Shown here piece after piece: positions 1 through 8,873 of a stretch of DNA of 24,712 bases (the first letter of the stretch is position 1; each line of letters opens with the position of its first letter). The stretch spans positions 1 through 24,712 of IMG/VR virus record IMGVR_UViG_3300017776_000178, one strand, 5' to 3'. A model generated the notes under the pieces. It did not search any database and had not been told where the DNA came from. It worked only from the letters and a program-made list of their open reading frames with translations. The DNA comes from a virus. Position numbers and translations under genes: made by a program.

Positions 1-100
1 ATGTTAACGTAATAAGATATCCAAAAATCTCAGACTCACTAAGATAAGAATAACTTATTGTAGATGAAGCATTAATAACATTGTTAACAATTAAACTCAT
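1..100 (-). CDS. 5' part of a distal tail gene, cut by the window edge
   Basis: An open frame starts at an ATG complementary to 98-100 and runs 33 codons without a stop to the window edge. It begins MSLIVNNVINASSTI. It lies 15 nt downstream of the tape-measure stop, on the same strand and with the same tight spacing as its neighbours. The position directly after a tape measure is usually held by a distal tail or baseplate-hub protein, but too little sequence is present to recognise a family. The leader is pure A/T with no Shine-Dalgarno site, as for most genes here. The reading frame is well supported by context; the role is inferred from position only. Confidence 0.6.
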   Translation of the reverse strand, partial: MSLIVNNVINASSTISYSYLSESEIFGYLITLT

Positions 101-115
101 ATAAATATTTTTAAA

Positions 116-3100
116 TTAATCGCTGCCTTCAAGTGGTACGGGAGTAGGTGCGGGAGCAGGAGGACCACCCATCATGTTAGCGAGCTGGCCACCCAGATCA
201 TCAATTTGGAATTGTTGAGATTTAATTTGTCCACCTAATTCTTTTATTCTTGCCTTATCTGCTTCAATTATTGCTTCAGCCTGTTTCCTTAACTCGTTCA
301 CCTTGGCAGCGACATCTACTAATCCAGAAGTTGCTTCACCCGCCGCATTCAAGCCATCAGCCATCCTCCGAGCCTGTTCTGCGGATCTTCGCAAGTCATC
401 AACGATCTTTTTCCCGAATTGATCGCCTAATTTACCTATTTGATCATCTAGGAATTCGCTTCTTCTCTTGTTATCCCCTATTTCGTCGTCTATTTCTCCA
501 GCTCTTTCTCGGTCTCTCCCAGATCCTCCTAATGAGTAGATCAGTTCAGAATCTCCGGGTTTTGCTCTTTCCGGCATCACCCCATCTGTAACAACAGATT
601 CTTCGTTAACTTTATCAAAAAATGCTTGGTTCTTCTTCCCTTGACTACTGTCATCTAATGTGAAACCAAAATGATCGAGAACTTTATCTTCGTTTCCAGA
701 CAGCCTTCCTTGAAGCTCACCATCTAAAGTAGACATCGCCATTTGGAAGCGGTCTACATCTCCAGCATCTCTGGCTTCGTTTAAGCTCGCAACAATATCT
801 CTAACTCTACCTGCATCTATTGGCCCCTGTTTAGCGCCAGTTACAATTTCTGAAACGCCTTTAGTGTTTATAGATCCTTGCACAGGCTTGTTAGTATTTG
901 GATCAATTCCTCCAGTTAATTCTCTTTTGTCCCCTTGAAGCTGTTTAATTCTTTCTGTTATGGCTATGCGCTCCATAATCAGACTCTTAGCTCCCTGCTT
1001 AACATTATCATTGAAAACCTTTCCAGCTTCTTCTACGGCTTTCTTAAAATGTTCAGCTATTGCTCTATTGTTAGCTGCATGTTGAGTTTCTCTGTTGCCC
1101 AGTTGATCGACCCTCGGCTTCTGTGGTCCTATTTCATTATCGACCATGAACTGCGCTCTTTCTGCATTATCTGATGGAAGCTTTTGCAAACCAGCACTTT
1201 GAACGCCGAGTTGACCCATAGCCACCTTAGAATTAAGTGCGCTCAAAAATACACTCTGTACTTTGTTTTTTAATACTGCATCCTCCTTTCCGGGTCCAGT
1301 CATAGCCCCCAAGAAGTCACCTCTTTGTTTTGTCCTCCGAGCGGTTACCTCTCCTTTTTTTATAAAGTTATTTATACCCCCGCCTTTTGCTAATCCCTCA
1401 AGTTCTTTTGTCATCGCGGCGAGACTCGACCTGTACTCGCCCATAGCATCTGCATTTTCTATTAAGTGATCCCTAATGTACAATAGTTGTTCATAGCCAT
1501 TTGCAGCCTGACTAAACTGTAAAGAATTCCTAGTAAACTCAGATGCCGTATCAGCATATGCTGCACGACCCTGTTTTAGTTTTTCAATGAAATTTCCTAA
1601 TCCCTTCGCATTACCACCGTAAAGCTTTTGTAACTCTGAAAGACTTCTTCCCTTATCATCCATCCCAAGATTCTTTGGACCATCTGTTCCAGCTGCTCTA
1701 GCAGCCATCGAAAATCCAGTTCCTTGGTGATTTCTCCCTGAAAGCTTACCACCAGTAAGGCCGAAACGAGCCTCTAAACTCTGTCTATCTTTAAGCGCCC
1801 CATGAAAGTCATCAAGCCTTCTACCTTCAGCTTCCTGAAATTCTTGGTTATTTAATGCCTCTTCAAACTGATCAGCCATAGACTTAGCAAAACCAATAAC
1901 CGCAGCAGGTGCTTTCAATGGACCGGGAGCAGAAAGCCCGTATGATCCCGCATCAGCAAGTCCTCGCGTGATTATACTACCAGCAGTATCTTGCCCACCA
2001 GAGGTCTTCATTGAATCGGCTACAGGATCTTTAAGCATCTGTAATCCTGCTGCTCCTGCCAAACTCGCTGCACCGAAGCCCGCTTTATTACCCACAAACT
2101 TTCTGGCACGATCTATACCAGCATTACCCTTGTTGATTTTTTGTAATTGTGGTAAGGTAGTGCTCATCGGCACTTTAGTTTTCTTTGAGAACGCTGCTGG
2201 TATTCTAGTTTTTTTAAAGGCATTACCTGCGGGTCGCCTAGCCTTATTTATACCTGCACCTACAATATTTTTTGTACCGCGATATCCCCCTGCTACCGCA
2301 CCCGGAATCGCTGTAAAAGCTAAATTCATTCCCGCCATTTTAGCATAATCCATTGCGCTAGCCTGTTGTTCTAGCGTCATTTTCAGCCCCTCCTCCGCAG
2401 ATTTTACCGATTGCTTAAGCTGGGGATCGTTAGGGTTTTTCTTTAACTTTGCTTCAGCTTCTGCTAACAGCCTTCTTGCAGTATCCTCCTGTTTACCCTC
2501 GCCAAACTTTTGCTGCCCTACCATGAAACCCGTCATGCCAGCAGAATAAGCTGCCTGTTTACCTGAGATACTGCTCGCGCCTTTCCCAAGAAGACCCATA
2601 CTGCCCCTTATCAGAGATCCCGCAAAATATCTTTTGAGGTTTTTAAACTTAGATGCAGAAAGACTACCCGTAGACCTCCTACGCATACCCGGCCTTCCCG
2701 AAATTGGTTTGTAAATTCCTCTTGCCTTTCTGCTAGCTATATCATCTTTATTCGTGAAGCCAGACCCAGCATTATTATAAACGTCTCTTTTTAGACGCTC
2801 AGTTTCCTTTCGGATAGCTGCGTCCATCTCAGCCTTATACTTACTTAAAGGTGTTGTTGTGCCTTGTTGGAATTTTGCGGCATTCCCATATCTATTTTTG
2901 ACATTTAATCTAGCTTTTTTAGCAGCAGCTTTATTTAGCTCTGTTTTGCTTACATTCGCCATTCCAGCTTTTCCCTTGGCATTAGGGTCTTTCGGAAGAC
3001 CCTTTTCTTTTCTAATCTTAGTTAAAAAGCTCCTTTTATTACCATCACTAGCTGAAACCTTAAAGTCTGCTATTCTTTGAGAAATACCAAAAAGGTTTTG

Positions 3101-5335
3101 AACTCTCTGTAAATTCTTTCCTCCTCTGATATCAAAATCTCCACCGTTTTCTCTTGTAGCTGCCTCATAATCTAAAGACCTAGAAATAGCGACTTCGAAT
3201 GCTCCTCCAATTGCCGCTTTCAACCCTCCTTTAGCTCCAGCGGTTGTATCAAACCCCCTGCGAACGGAATTATAATCAGCCACCCTCCCTAAAGGTTTTA
3301 GTTTTTGAGTCCACTTAGAGGCTCCATTTATAATATTTTTAGTAAGAGTTCCTTCTAAATTTGCTTCAGTATTATCGGAAGCTCCTTCGATGGCATTTTG
3401 TCTGGGTCCACGAATAGGTGTTCTTCCATCATACTTTCTCCCATCATGAGTCATGGGTCCAAAGGTTTTCCTTACCCCTACTTTCGGGACTAGATAAGCG
3501 TAATCTCCTGTAGAAATTGGTTTTCCTTTTCTCTTACTTCCTTTATTAAATCTAGGGATTAAGGCATCAGCTTGTTCTGCGGTTAGGATTTCCTCTCTAC
3601 CTCCGATCCTCATTTTAGTTTCAGAGGTATTCATAACAGCAGGGTTCCCTCTAAAATTCGTAACAAATGGTGAGGCTCCTCTAGGAGCATCACGAGCTTC
3701 GTTCACCATCGCAGTCTCTAAGTCTGGCTCCATGATACCGCCACCACCAGAAGAAAATCTTTTACCTTTCTTGCCAGCGAAACCTCCACTAACAGAGTAG
3801 CCAGTAACACCTCTCCGAGCAGTCATGGAAGCTATGTTTGTAACAAGAGCTTGTTGCTGGGTAAGTAAGGCATTCTCTCTTTGAATGGCTGTGATTACAG
3901 CTTGTTCTTTCTGGGCCTGAGTCGCAGTAGTGCTTGCAAGCGTCTTTCTTAAAGTAACATCTTTCTGCAATAAGCCAACAATACCACCTTCAATATTTCT
4001 AAGTTTTTCGGTGGCAGAACCCATCTGCATAACGGTCTTGAATCCTTCCGCAGCAAATTTTAGAACAGTTTTAAATATTTTAGCAAAAGCTACTGTGAAG
4101 ATAATCAAGCCCGGTCCACCTATAAAAGCTCCAATTGTTTTAAATAAACCTTGAATAAATTTATTACCTTTTTCTGGATCTAGTGCTGAATCGAGACCTT
4201 CTGATAAAACAGTCGCGATACCCACAAGGTTTTTCAACAAAGGAGCAAAAGTTAAACCACCTAATTTTGCCCCTAAACTTGTAACAGATACCACAAGCGA
4301 ATTGATTTGAGCGGAAAGTTGCTCGTTAAGTGCGATGTTTTTGCTTGTAGCTTCGTTAGTCGCATTAAACGATTTCTTTGTAGCTTTTCCGAAAATAGAA
4401 GACTCACTTCCAATATCTTTTAAAGCAGCACTAACAACGTTGATTTGGAAAACTCCACCAGCTAGTTCTTTAATTTGACTTGCTACAGTTGGATCTGATA
4501 TATTCTCTAAAGCTTTAGAAAGTGCTTGCAGTTTTTGAACTCCAGTCTGGGTAGCATCAATCTCAACCCCCAATGATTTAAGGTCATCAATTGTAGAACC
4601 CCTACTCAAACGAGTAAAAATTGATTTAAATGCGTTACCAATAACAGCTCCACCTCGCGCAGTCCGTTGTTCAACAGCGGTAATCAATCCTAGAAGTTGA
4701 TCAAAACTAACTCCCGCATCTTCAGCTGTAGATCCAGCTCGACTAAAACCATCAGCAAGGTCTTGAGCAGAAACGGCAAAAGCGGTATCGACAGCAACAA
4801 TCTTATTCACAACCTGCTCTGCACTTAATCCAGCAGAAGTGAAACCGTTCATAGCAGCAGTCAAGGCTTTAACAGATTGAGCAGAACCTAATCCAGATAT
4901 CCTTGTTAGTATTAATGCAGCTTCCAGCCTTTTAGCACTTTCTGTAGCACTTAGACCTTGACGAGCTAATTCCGCAGCTCCATCAGCGACAGTCTCGAAA
5001 GATTGACCAGTAGTTTTTGCTACATTAAATATTGAATTCCTATATTTATTGAACTCTTGTGCGCTAGCCCCCAAAATCGCATTAATTTCAACCAATTTAG
5101 ATTGAACCGTTATCGTAGTGGAGACAAGAGCTTTAAATGATTGAGTTACTCCATTAATAACAGCAGTAGTAGCTCCAAACGCAAAAACACGAGCGGTAGA
5201 GGCATCTAGTGACTTCTGGAATTCAGAGGCTGAACCCGTAATCCTACCTAAAGCTTGCTGCACCTGCTTCGCTGACGCATTGATGCTTGAAGGGTTTAAC
5301 GTAAGATTAGCGTTAATATTAATTGGAGCTGCCAT
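116..5335 (-). CDS. Tail tape measure protein (1739 aa)
   Basis: This is by far the longest gene, placed after the tail-tube and chaperone genes as expected for a tape measure, which sets tail length and is threaded through the tube. Residues 1-370 are Ala/Ser-rich helices typical of the phage minor tail/tape-measure core, with phrases such as AELARQGLSA and AGVSFDQLLGLITAVEQR. A hydrophobic stretch at about 402-427 could insert in membrane. Residues about 515-900 are an unusual basic, Gly-rich insert that includes a nuclease-like motif set (see findings). More glycine/alanine hydrophobic patches occur at about 1000-1020 and 1080-1100. The C-terminus has a short heptad-like helix and a Pro/Ala-rich tail. 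Scaling from lambda (853 aa, about 135 nm) suggests a tail of roughly 250-280 nm, which is inference. The start is the first ATG after an AGTGTATTAA motif, with no Shine-Dalgarno. Confidence 0.93.
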   Translation of the reverse strand: MAAPININANLTLNPSSINASAKQVQQALGRITGSASEFQKSLDASTARVFAFGATTAVINGVTQSFKALVSTTITVQSKLVEINAILGASAQEFNKYRNSIFNVAKTTGQSFETVADGAAELARQGLSATESAKRLEAALILTRISGLGSAQSVKALTAAMNGFTSAGLSAEQVVNKIVAVDTAFAVSAQDLADGFSRAGSTAEDAGVSFDQLLGLITAVEQRTARGGAVIGNAFKSIFTRLSRGSTIDDLKSLGVEIDATQTGVQKLQALSKALENISDPTVASQIKELAGGVFQINVVSAALKDIGSESSIFGKATKKSFNATNEATSKNIALNEQLSAQINSLVVSVTSLGAKLGGLTFAPLLKNLVGIATVLSEGLDSALDPEKGNKFIQGLFKTIGAFIGGPGLIIFTVAFAKIFKTVLKFAAEGFKTVMQMGSATEKLRNIEGGIVGLLQKDVTLRKTLASTTATQAQKEQAVITAIQRENALLTQQQALVTNIASMTARRGVTGYSVSGGFAGKKGKRFSSGGGGIMEPDLETAMVNEARDAPRGASPFVTNFRGNPAVMNTSETKMRIGGREEILTAEQADALIPRFNKGSKRKGKPISTGDYAYLVPKVGVRKTFGPMTHDGRKYDGRTPIRGPRQNAIEGASDNTEANLEGTLTKNIINGASKWTQKLKPLGRVADYNSVRRGFDTTAGAKGGLKAAIGGAFEVAISRSLDYEAATRENGGDFDIRGGKNLQRVQNLFGISQRIADFKVSASDGNKRSFLTKIRKEKGLPKDPNAKGKAGMANVSKTELNKAAAKKARLNVKNRYGNAAKFQQGTTTPLSKYKAEMDAAIRKETERLKRDVYNNAGSGFTNKDDIASRKARGIYKPISGRPGMRRRSTGSLSASKFKNLKRYFAGSLIRGSMGLLGKGASSISGKQAAYSAGMTGFMVGQQKFGEGKQEDTARRLLAEAEAKLKKNPNDPQLKQSVKSAEEGLKMTLEQQASAMDYAKMAGMNLAFTAIPGAVAGGYRGTKNIVGAGINKARRPAGNAFKKTRIPAAFSKKTKVPMSTTLPQLQKINKGNAGIDRARKFVGNKAGFGAASLAGAAGLQMLKDPVADSMKTSGGQDTAGSIITRGLADAGSYGLSAPGPLKAPAAVIGFAKSMADQFEEALNNQEFQEAEGRRLDDFHGALKDRQSLEARFGLTGGKLSGRNHQGTGFSMAARAAGTDGPKNLGMDDKGRSLSELQKLYGGNAKGLGNFIEKLKQGRAAYADTASEFTRNSLQFSQAANGYEQLLYIRDHLIENADAMGEYRSSLAAMTKELEGLAKGGGINNFIKKGEVTARRTKQRGDFLGAMTGPGKEDAVLKNKVQSVFLSALNSKVAMGQLGVQSAGLQKLPSDNAERAQFMVDNEIGPQKPRVDQLGNRETQHAANNRAIAEHFKKAVEEAGKVFNDNVKQGAKSLIMERIAITERIKQLQGDKRELTGGIDPNTNKPVQGSINTKGVSEIVTGAKQGPIDAGRVRDIVASLNEARDAGDVDRFQMAMSTLDGELQGRLSGNEDKVLDHFGFTLDDSSQGKKNQAFFDKVNEESVVTDGVMPERAKPGDSELIYSLGGSGRDRERAGEIDDEIGDNKRRSEFLDDQIGKLGDQFGKKIVDDLRRSAEQARRMADGLNAAGEATSGLVDVAAKVNELRKQAEAIIEADKARIKELGGQIKSQQFQIDDLGGQLANMMGGPPAPAPTPVPLEGSD

Positions 5336-5341
5336 CTCAAT

Positions 5342-5350
5342 TTAATACAC
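5342..5350 (-). promoter_or_regulatory. GTGTA-motif site before the tape measure
   Basis: The minus strand reads AAGTGTATTAA, overlapping the stop codon of the upstream chaperone gene. If TATTAA is a -10 element, the predicted +1 falls on the A of the tape-measure ATG (6 nt between), giving a leaderless mRNA. No -35-like box is apparent. This is one of seven such sites. Confidence 0.5.
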
Positions 5351-6217
5351 TTAAAAATCTTCAGCAGACAGTTTGCCGTCTTTTTGCTTCATTTTTTCCT
5401 TTAAATCTTCCACTCCATGTACCACATTTTCCCCAGTTTTTTGTTCAGCCTGACCTTGGTATTTATAGATCTTTACGGGGTCTTCCCTAATTGAATCTGG
5501 AATATCCATGTTTTTAAGTTTATTCAACAAAACAGAAGCATAAACGAGTAAGTTTTTTTGCCAAAGAGTTATAGTATAAATATCTTTATTTAAGATGCTC
5601 ATTGGGTTAGATTCATTAAGAGAGTATAAATCAAAGAAATATGGATCAAAAGCTGCGGTAACGATATTCTCTATATCTATAAATTGAGAGACCTTTTGGT
5701 TTATTAAGGGCATAATATCAAAAAGATCATCTTCGTCAATTTTTGTTTTCATCTCCTCATCAACGAAAATATTATTTAGTAATGTTTTCGAATTTCTTTT
5801 TCGAGCAGCAAAGCTTTCAGCACTATGAGAAATAATGCTTTGTTTCTTTTTTATAAGACTATCTAATTTATCTTGATCTGAGCTAATAGAATTTTGTAAA
5901 CTTTTTCTTAAATTCCAGTCTGATACCTTCGACAGAGATTGGTTGGATTTATCTATCAACCACTTTAAGCTTTTAATTGTTTCCTCTTCCTCTTTAGACC
6001 AAAACTTTTTTTCAATAGCGTTTTTGATTAGGTCATCCTCATTCTTGACTCCCATTTTTATAGCGGAGTTGAAGCTCTGAAGTTCTATCTCAGCTAAATG
6101 CAAATCATCGTAAACAATAAAGTGCTTCAGATAAAGATAATCATCCTTATAGTTTATCTTACTGAAACCTCTTAATATATCCAAAAGAATCAGAGATGGT
6201 TCTGATTCCTTCTTCAT
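5351..6217 (-). CDS. Putative tail assembly chaperone, downstream member (288 aa)
   Basis: It sits immediately upstream of the tape measure, where phages with long tails encode a pair of assembly chaperones (G and GT in lambda) that bind the tape measure before tube assembly. The protein is helical, charged and Lys/Glu-rich, with no signal peptide or membrane segment. Its C-terminus is a charged tail (LKEKMKQKDGKLSAEDF). Its ATG shares one base with the upstream stop codon (TAATG), so it may be translated by re-initiation, by -1 frameshifting from the upstream gene, or both. I do not recognise a specific family from sequence; the role comes from position, gene pairing and the frameshift-like overlap. 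Confidence 0.6.
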   Translation of the reverse strand: MKKESEPSLILLDILRGFSKINYKDDYLYLKHFIVYDDLHLAEIELQSFNSAIKMGVKNEDDLIKNAIEKKFWSKEEEETIKSLKWLIDKSNQSLSKVSDWNLRKSLQNSISSDQDKLDSLIKKKQSIISHSAESFAARKRNSKTLLNNIFVDEEMKTKIDEDDLFDIMPLINQKVSQFIDIENIVTAAFDPYFFDLYSLNESNPMSILNKDIYTITLWQKNLLVYASVLLNKLKNMDIPDSIREDPVKIYKYQGQAEQKTGENVVHGVEDLKEKMKQKDGKLSAEDF

Positions 6218-7017
6218 TAGTCTTTTTTGGACTTAAACTCTTCGGGGAACACTTGCTCTAAGCTTTCTTGAAGATCTTTCTGGTTGGCTCCCATCTTGTT
6301 ATACCATAAGTTAGCAATTTGAGCTAACCTAGTAAACGATTCATCAAAGATGCTTTTGTTCTTAAGGTTAATATCTCCTTCAATATCCTCTTGATCTTCG
6401 CAAAGTAATAGATAATGCTCTCTTTTTTGATCAAAATCATCTCCGACAAATAAGGGGAATAAATCAGTTTTATCTTTAACCTTGTCTTCATAATACGAGA
6501 AGTTAAAAATAAACCACTCCATAAGCTTCTGTTCAGCTTTTGATTCTGCGGTTTGACTATACTGGCTTCTATTAAAGTTCTCAAAATCATTAATTTCTTT
6601 CTGAGTTGAAGTGAACATTTCTTTAGCTTCTCCTAGCCGATCTTCTTGCTCCTCTTCAAGCTTATCTTGCCCCTCGTAAAATTCAATAGTTCTAGCAGCC
6701 TCTAGATTATCTAAAAATGCTTTAGTTAATATTTCATCTGATAATTTTGAGGTATTTCCTCCGATATCTCCTATTTTCTTACTAAGCATGGATTTAGTCA
6801 AATACCCAGCATTAATAAAATCATTATATTTCTGCCCATAAAAGAACTCTCCAGCTTCAATACTCCCGTAATTGGGCTTAACAAAAACAACACGATTGAC
6901 AACTGTTTTAGTTTTCGTCTTTTTGGCCTCTACGATTTTACCATTTTTATCCTCTTTATCGTATTTGATCTCCTCTTTGATCTTTCTTTTTATCTTAAAT
7001 GAGTAAAGCTCTTTCAT
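6217..7017 (-). CDS. Putative tail assembly chaperone, upstream member (266 aa)
   Basis: This is the first gene of the pair preceding the tape measure. The N-terminus is strongly basic (MKELYSFKIKRKIKEEIKYD). The middle (about 55-125) is a helical segment around AGEFFYGQKYNDFINAGYLT, and the C-terminal half is acidic and aromatic-rich (LMEWFIFNFSYYEDK). The layout and length resemble proteins annotated as tail assembly chaperones in other large-tailed phages, but this is from memory, not a search. It overlaps the next gene by one base in the -1 frame. No Shine-Dalgarno is visible; the 39-nt gap upstream is AT-rich. Confidence 0.6.
   Translation of the reverse strand: MKELYSFKIKRKIKEEIKYDKEDKNGKIVEAKKTKTKTVVNRVVFVKPNYGSIEAGEFFYGQKYNDFINAGYLTKSMLSKKIGDIGGNTSKLSDEILTKAFLDNLEAARTIEFYEGQDKLEEEQEDRLGEAKEMFTSTQKEINDFENFNRSQYSQTAESKAEQKLMEWFIFNFSYYEDKVKDKTDLFPLFVGDDFDQKREHYLLLCEDQEDIEGDINLKNKSIFDESFTRLAQIANLWYNKMGANQKDLQESLEQVFPEEFKSKKD
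6218..6232 (-). other. Candidate -1 frameshift window joining the two chaperone genes
   Basis: The upstream frame ends TCC AAA AAA GAC TAA. The downstream gene is in the -1 frame. That frame is open only from just after a TAA at 6233-6235, reading GTC CAA AAA AGA CTA and then the downstream ATG. The single homopolymer in this window is six A's on the minus strand (6223-6228). The heptamer C AAA AAA is not a canonical X XXY YYZ slip site, because the first base differs, so the call is tentative. Confidence 0.35.
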
Positions 7018-7056
7018 ACCAGTTTGCTCTATATTATCGAAAAGTACAGAAAAAAA

Positions 7057-7443
7057 TCAATAACTATGTGTTATATTAAGAGTTGATTCCCCATGTTTAT
7101 CAAATTCGATATAATCAAATCCCGTGGGCGCAGAATAATTATTAGCGATCAAAACGTCATTAATAAAGAAAGACATGGTGTTATCAGATTTAGAATGGAC
7201 TAGTATATTAAATACCTCTTCAGATTCATAGCCCCCAACAAACCTTCCAGATTGGTCAAAAATATAACCTTCACTTCCAGAAAAAACAAAACCACTATTA
7301 AGTAATCCTGTACTACCACCTGCTCCAGTAACAACATCTCCAGCCCCAGCAGCGATAGAGAAGCCAGAATAAGAATCTTCAACAAAAGTGTTGAATTCTA
7401 TAGTGCTTTCCTCTGCTCCCGTGACATTTTGATAGACTTTCAT
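7057..7443 (-). CDS. Small Gly/Ser-rich protein of unknown function, probably virion-associated (128 aa)
   Basis: Not recognised. The protein is rich in Gly, Ser, Thr and aromatic residues and poor in Lys, with alternating hydrophobic strands (VFNILVHSKSDNTMSFFIND), which suggests an all-beta fold such as a lectin-like or immunoglobulin-like sandwich. A Gly-rich loop, AGAGDVVTGAGGSTG, lies at about 32-46. It has no signal peptide. It lies between the tail-tube paralogue and the chaperones and is cut off from upstream transcription by a strong terminator, with a GTGTA-type site between that terminator and its ATG. It may therefore be expressed separately from the tube genes. It could be a tail decoration or host-adhesion protein, which is speculation. 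Confidence 0.65.
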   Translation of the reverse strand: MKVYQNVTGAEESTIEFNTFVEDSYSGFSIAAGAGDVVTGAGGSTGLLNSGFVFSGSEGYIFDQSGRFVGGYESEEVFNILVHSKSDNTMSFFINDVLIANNYSAPTGFDYIEFDKHGESTLNITHSY

Positions 7444-7449
7444 TACATA

Positions 7450-7458
7450 TTAATACAC
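7450..7458 (-). promoter_or_regulatory. GTGTA-motif site directly after a terminator
   Basis: The minus strand reads TGTGTATTAA, immediately after the T-run of the 7459-7488 terminator. The 6 nt between TATTAA and the ATG match the tape-measure site exactly, again predicting a leaderless transcript. The terminator just before it makes a promoter here likely. Confidence 0.55.
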
Positions 7459-7488
7459 AAAAAAAAGCCCCACCTTTCGGTAGGGCTT
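7459..7488 (-). terminator. Rho-independent terminator after the second tail-tube-like gene
   Basis: On the minus strand a 10-bp stem, AAGCCCTACC with GGTGGGGCTT (one T-G wobble), closes a GAAA tetraloop and is followed by a run of T's. The wobble would be an A-C mismatch on the plus strand, so the signal is oriented for minus-strand transcription. Confidence 0.85.
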
Positions 7489-7510
7489 TGTAATTATTTA
7501 AAGTAAGCTA

Positions 7511-8830
7511 TTACGGCTCATCTGGGTAACCATCTCCATCTGGCAAGGAACCACCAGCAAGGTCTTCTACATCAGCCCAACCTTGAACTTCGATTGGTTG
7601 ATCTAAAGCAGCAGCACCAGACACAATATAAGAAGTACCATCCATACCAGTCAAGAATACTCCTGAAATTCCGTCATCTGCTCCAGTAGCAGCAGTAAAC
7701 ATTAGTCCTTGATCGGTAGTTGAAGCTCCTCCAATTTGAGCAGAGAAAGTTAAATCTACAGTTTCATTATCATCTAAGCCTTGGGAGAAACTTTGGCTAT
7801 CCAAAAGAGCGCCCGTAAGAACAAACTTATTTCGGACCTTGGTTCCATCTTTAACCTCAATATCAATATTGGTTGTTTTATTACCAGCGCTTCCAGTTAA
7901 AGCAAATTCAAGTGCTCCAGTAGTATACTCATTAACTAAGCTACTAATGTTGACAGTAACGTCAATTGGGAATTGAACAGGTTTAGCATAAGCTCTTTCT
8001 GTCCCAAGAGATTCAATGACTTCGCGAGCAAGAGGCACATCTATAGAGCAAGATTGAATAGGCATCGTTGCGAAATTAACTCCACCTATAGCCGTGCCAC
8101 TGGTGAGATTACTAATTTGGTCGTCAACAAAAGATACCGAAACATCATGAGGTCTTAAGACAGCATGTCCTACTTCTCCAGTGTCAGGTGGAGGCAAGAG
8201 AACTAATCCAGAATGAGTCCTCTCTCCTTCAAGATCAAGAGAAGGATTAAATAATCCAGATTGACATCCCGTCCAAAAAACAACATTAGAAGCTTGCACT
8301 TCTAAATCAACCCTAGGAATTTCTCCTACAGAAAGGTTTACAGAGTAGCTATTAATGAAACAGTTTCCAAATCCAATAACATCATGGCTATCTTCTTCTG
8401 TATTCCATTTGCTTGAGGTAAAAGCGTCTTCTCCTTCTTTTACTGTCGCAATAAAGATATTTCTTTGAGATTGAGTTGGGTCTTCATTAATAATTGAAGA
8501 TATCATCTGGGTATCAGCACCAGAAGAGTTATCAAAACCTAAAGCTAACTCATTCTCTCCATTCCCTAAGAAATAACCTAAAGACAAAGTTGGATCGATT
8601 TCTGATAATCTTACAGTAGAGATTCTAGCTAACTGACCAAATTCACGCACATCTTGACGACTCCCAGCGAGATCAATCTCAAAAGAGGCGTTGTCAATTC
8701 TGTGTAATTGATGTCCAGAAATTGTTTGCCGATCTCTACTACTATTAGTTCCCGTGTGGAAAATATCCCACCCAGTTGGGGTAACATATACCGCTTTACT
8801 TTGTGATATTACTCGTGTTCTTGTCGCCAT
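7511..8830 (-). CDS. Second tail-tube-like protein, paralogue of its neighbour (439 aa)
   Basis: It is clearly homologous along most of its length to the protein at 8874-10109. Shared blocks include TRVISQSKAVY near the N-terminus, DLAGSRQDVREFGQLARI, VIGFGNCF, SVNLSVGEIPR, PLAREVIES, and SQSFSQGLDDNETVDLTFSA followed by QIGGAST. The protein is beta-rich. It has a longer C-terminal tail after the last shared block, ending in an acidic Pro/Gly stretch (LPDGDGYPDEP). Codons in shared blocks differ mostly at third positions, so the duplication is old and both copies are under selection. It may be a second tube subunit, a minor tube protein or a distal tube ring. The only clear exit signal is the terminator just downstream. 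Confidence 0.7.
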   Translation of the reverse strand: MATRTRVISQSKAVYVTPTGWDIFHTGTNSSRDRQTISGHQLHRIDNASFEIDLAGSRQDVREFGQLARISTVRLSEIDPTLSLGYFLGNGENELALGFDNSSGADTQMISSIINEDPTQSQRNIFIATVKEGEDAFTSSKWNTEEDSHDVIGFGNCFINSYSVNLSVGEIPRVDLEVQASNVVFWTGCQSGLFNPSLDLEGERTHSGLVLLPPPDTGEVGHAVLRPHDVSVSFVDDQISNLTSGTAIGGVNFATMPIQSCSIDVPLAREVIESLGTERAYAKPVQFPIDVTVNISSLVNEYTTGALEFALTGSAGNKTTNIDIEVKDGTKVRNKFVLTGALLDSQSFSQGLDDNETVDLTFSAQIGGASTTDQGLMFTAATGADDGISGVFLTGMDGTSYIVSGAAALDQPIEVQGWADVEDLAGGSLPDGDGYPDEP

Positions 8831-8873
8831 AATTTAATTTTTCTACGTTTTAGTTTATCCATAGCCGACAACA

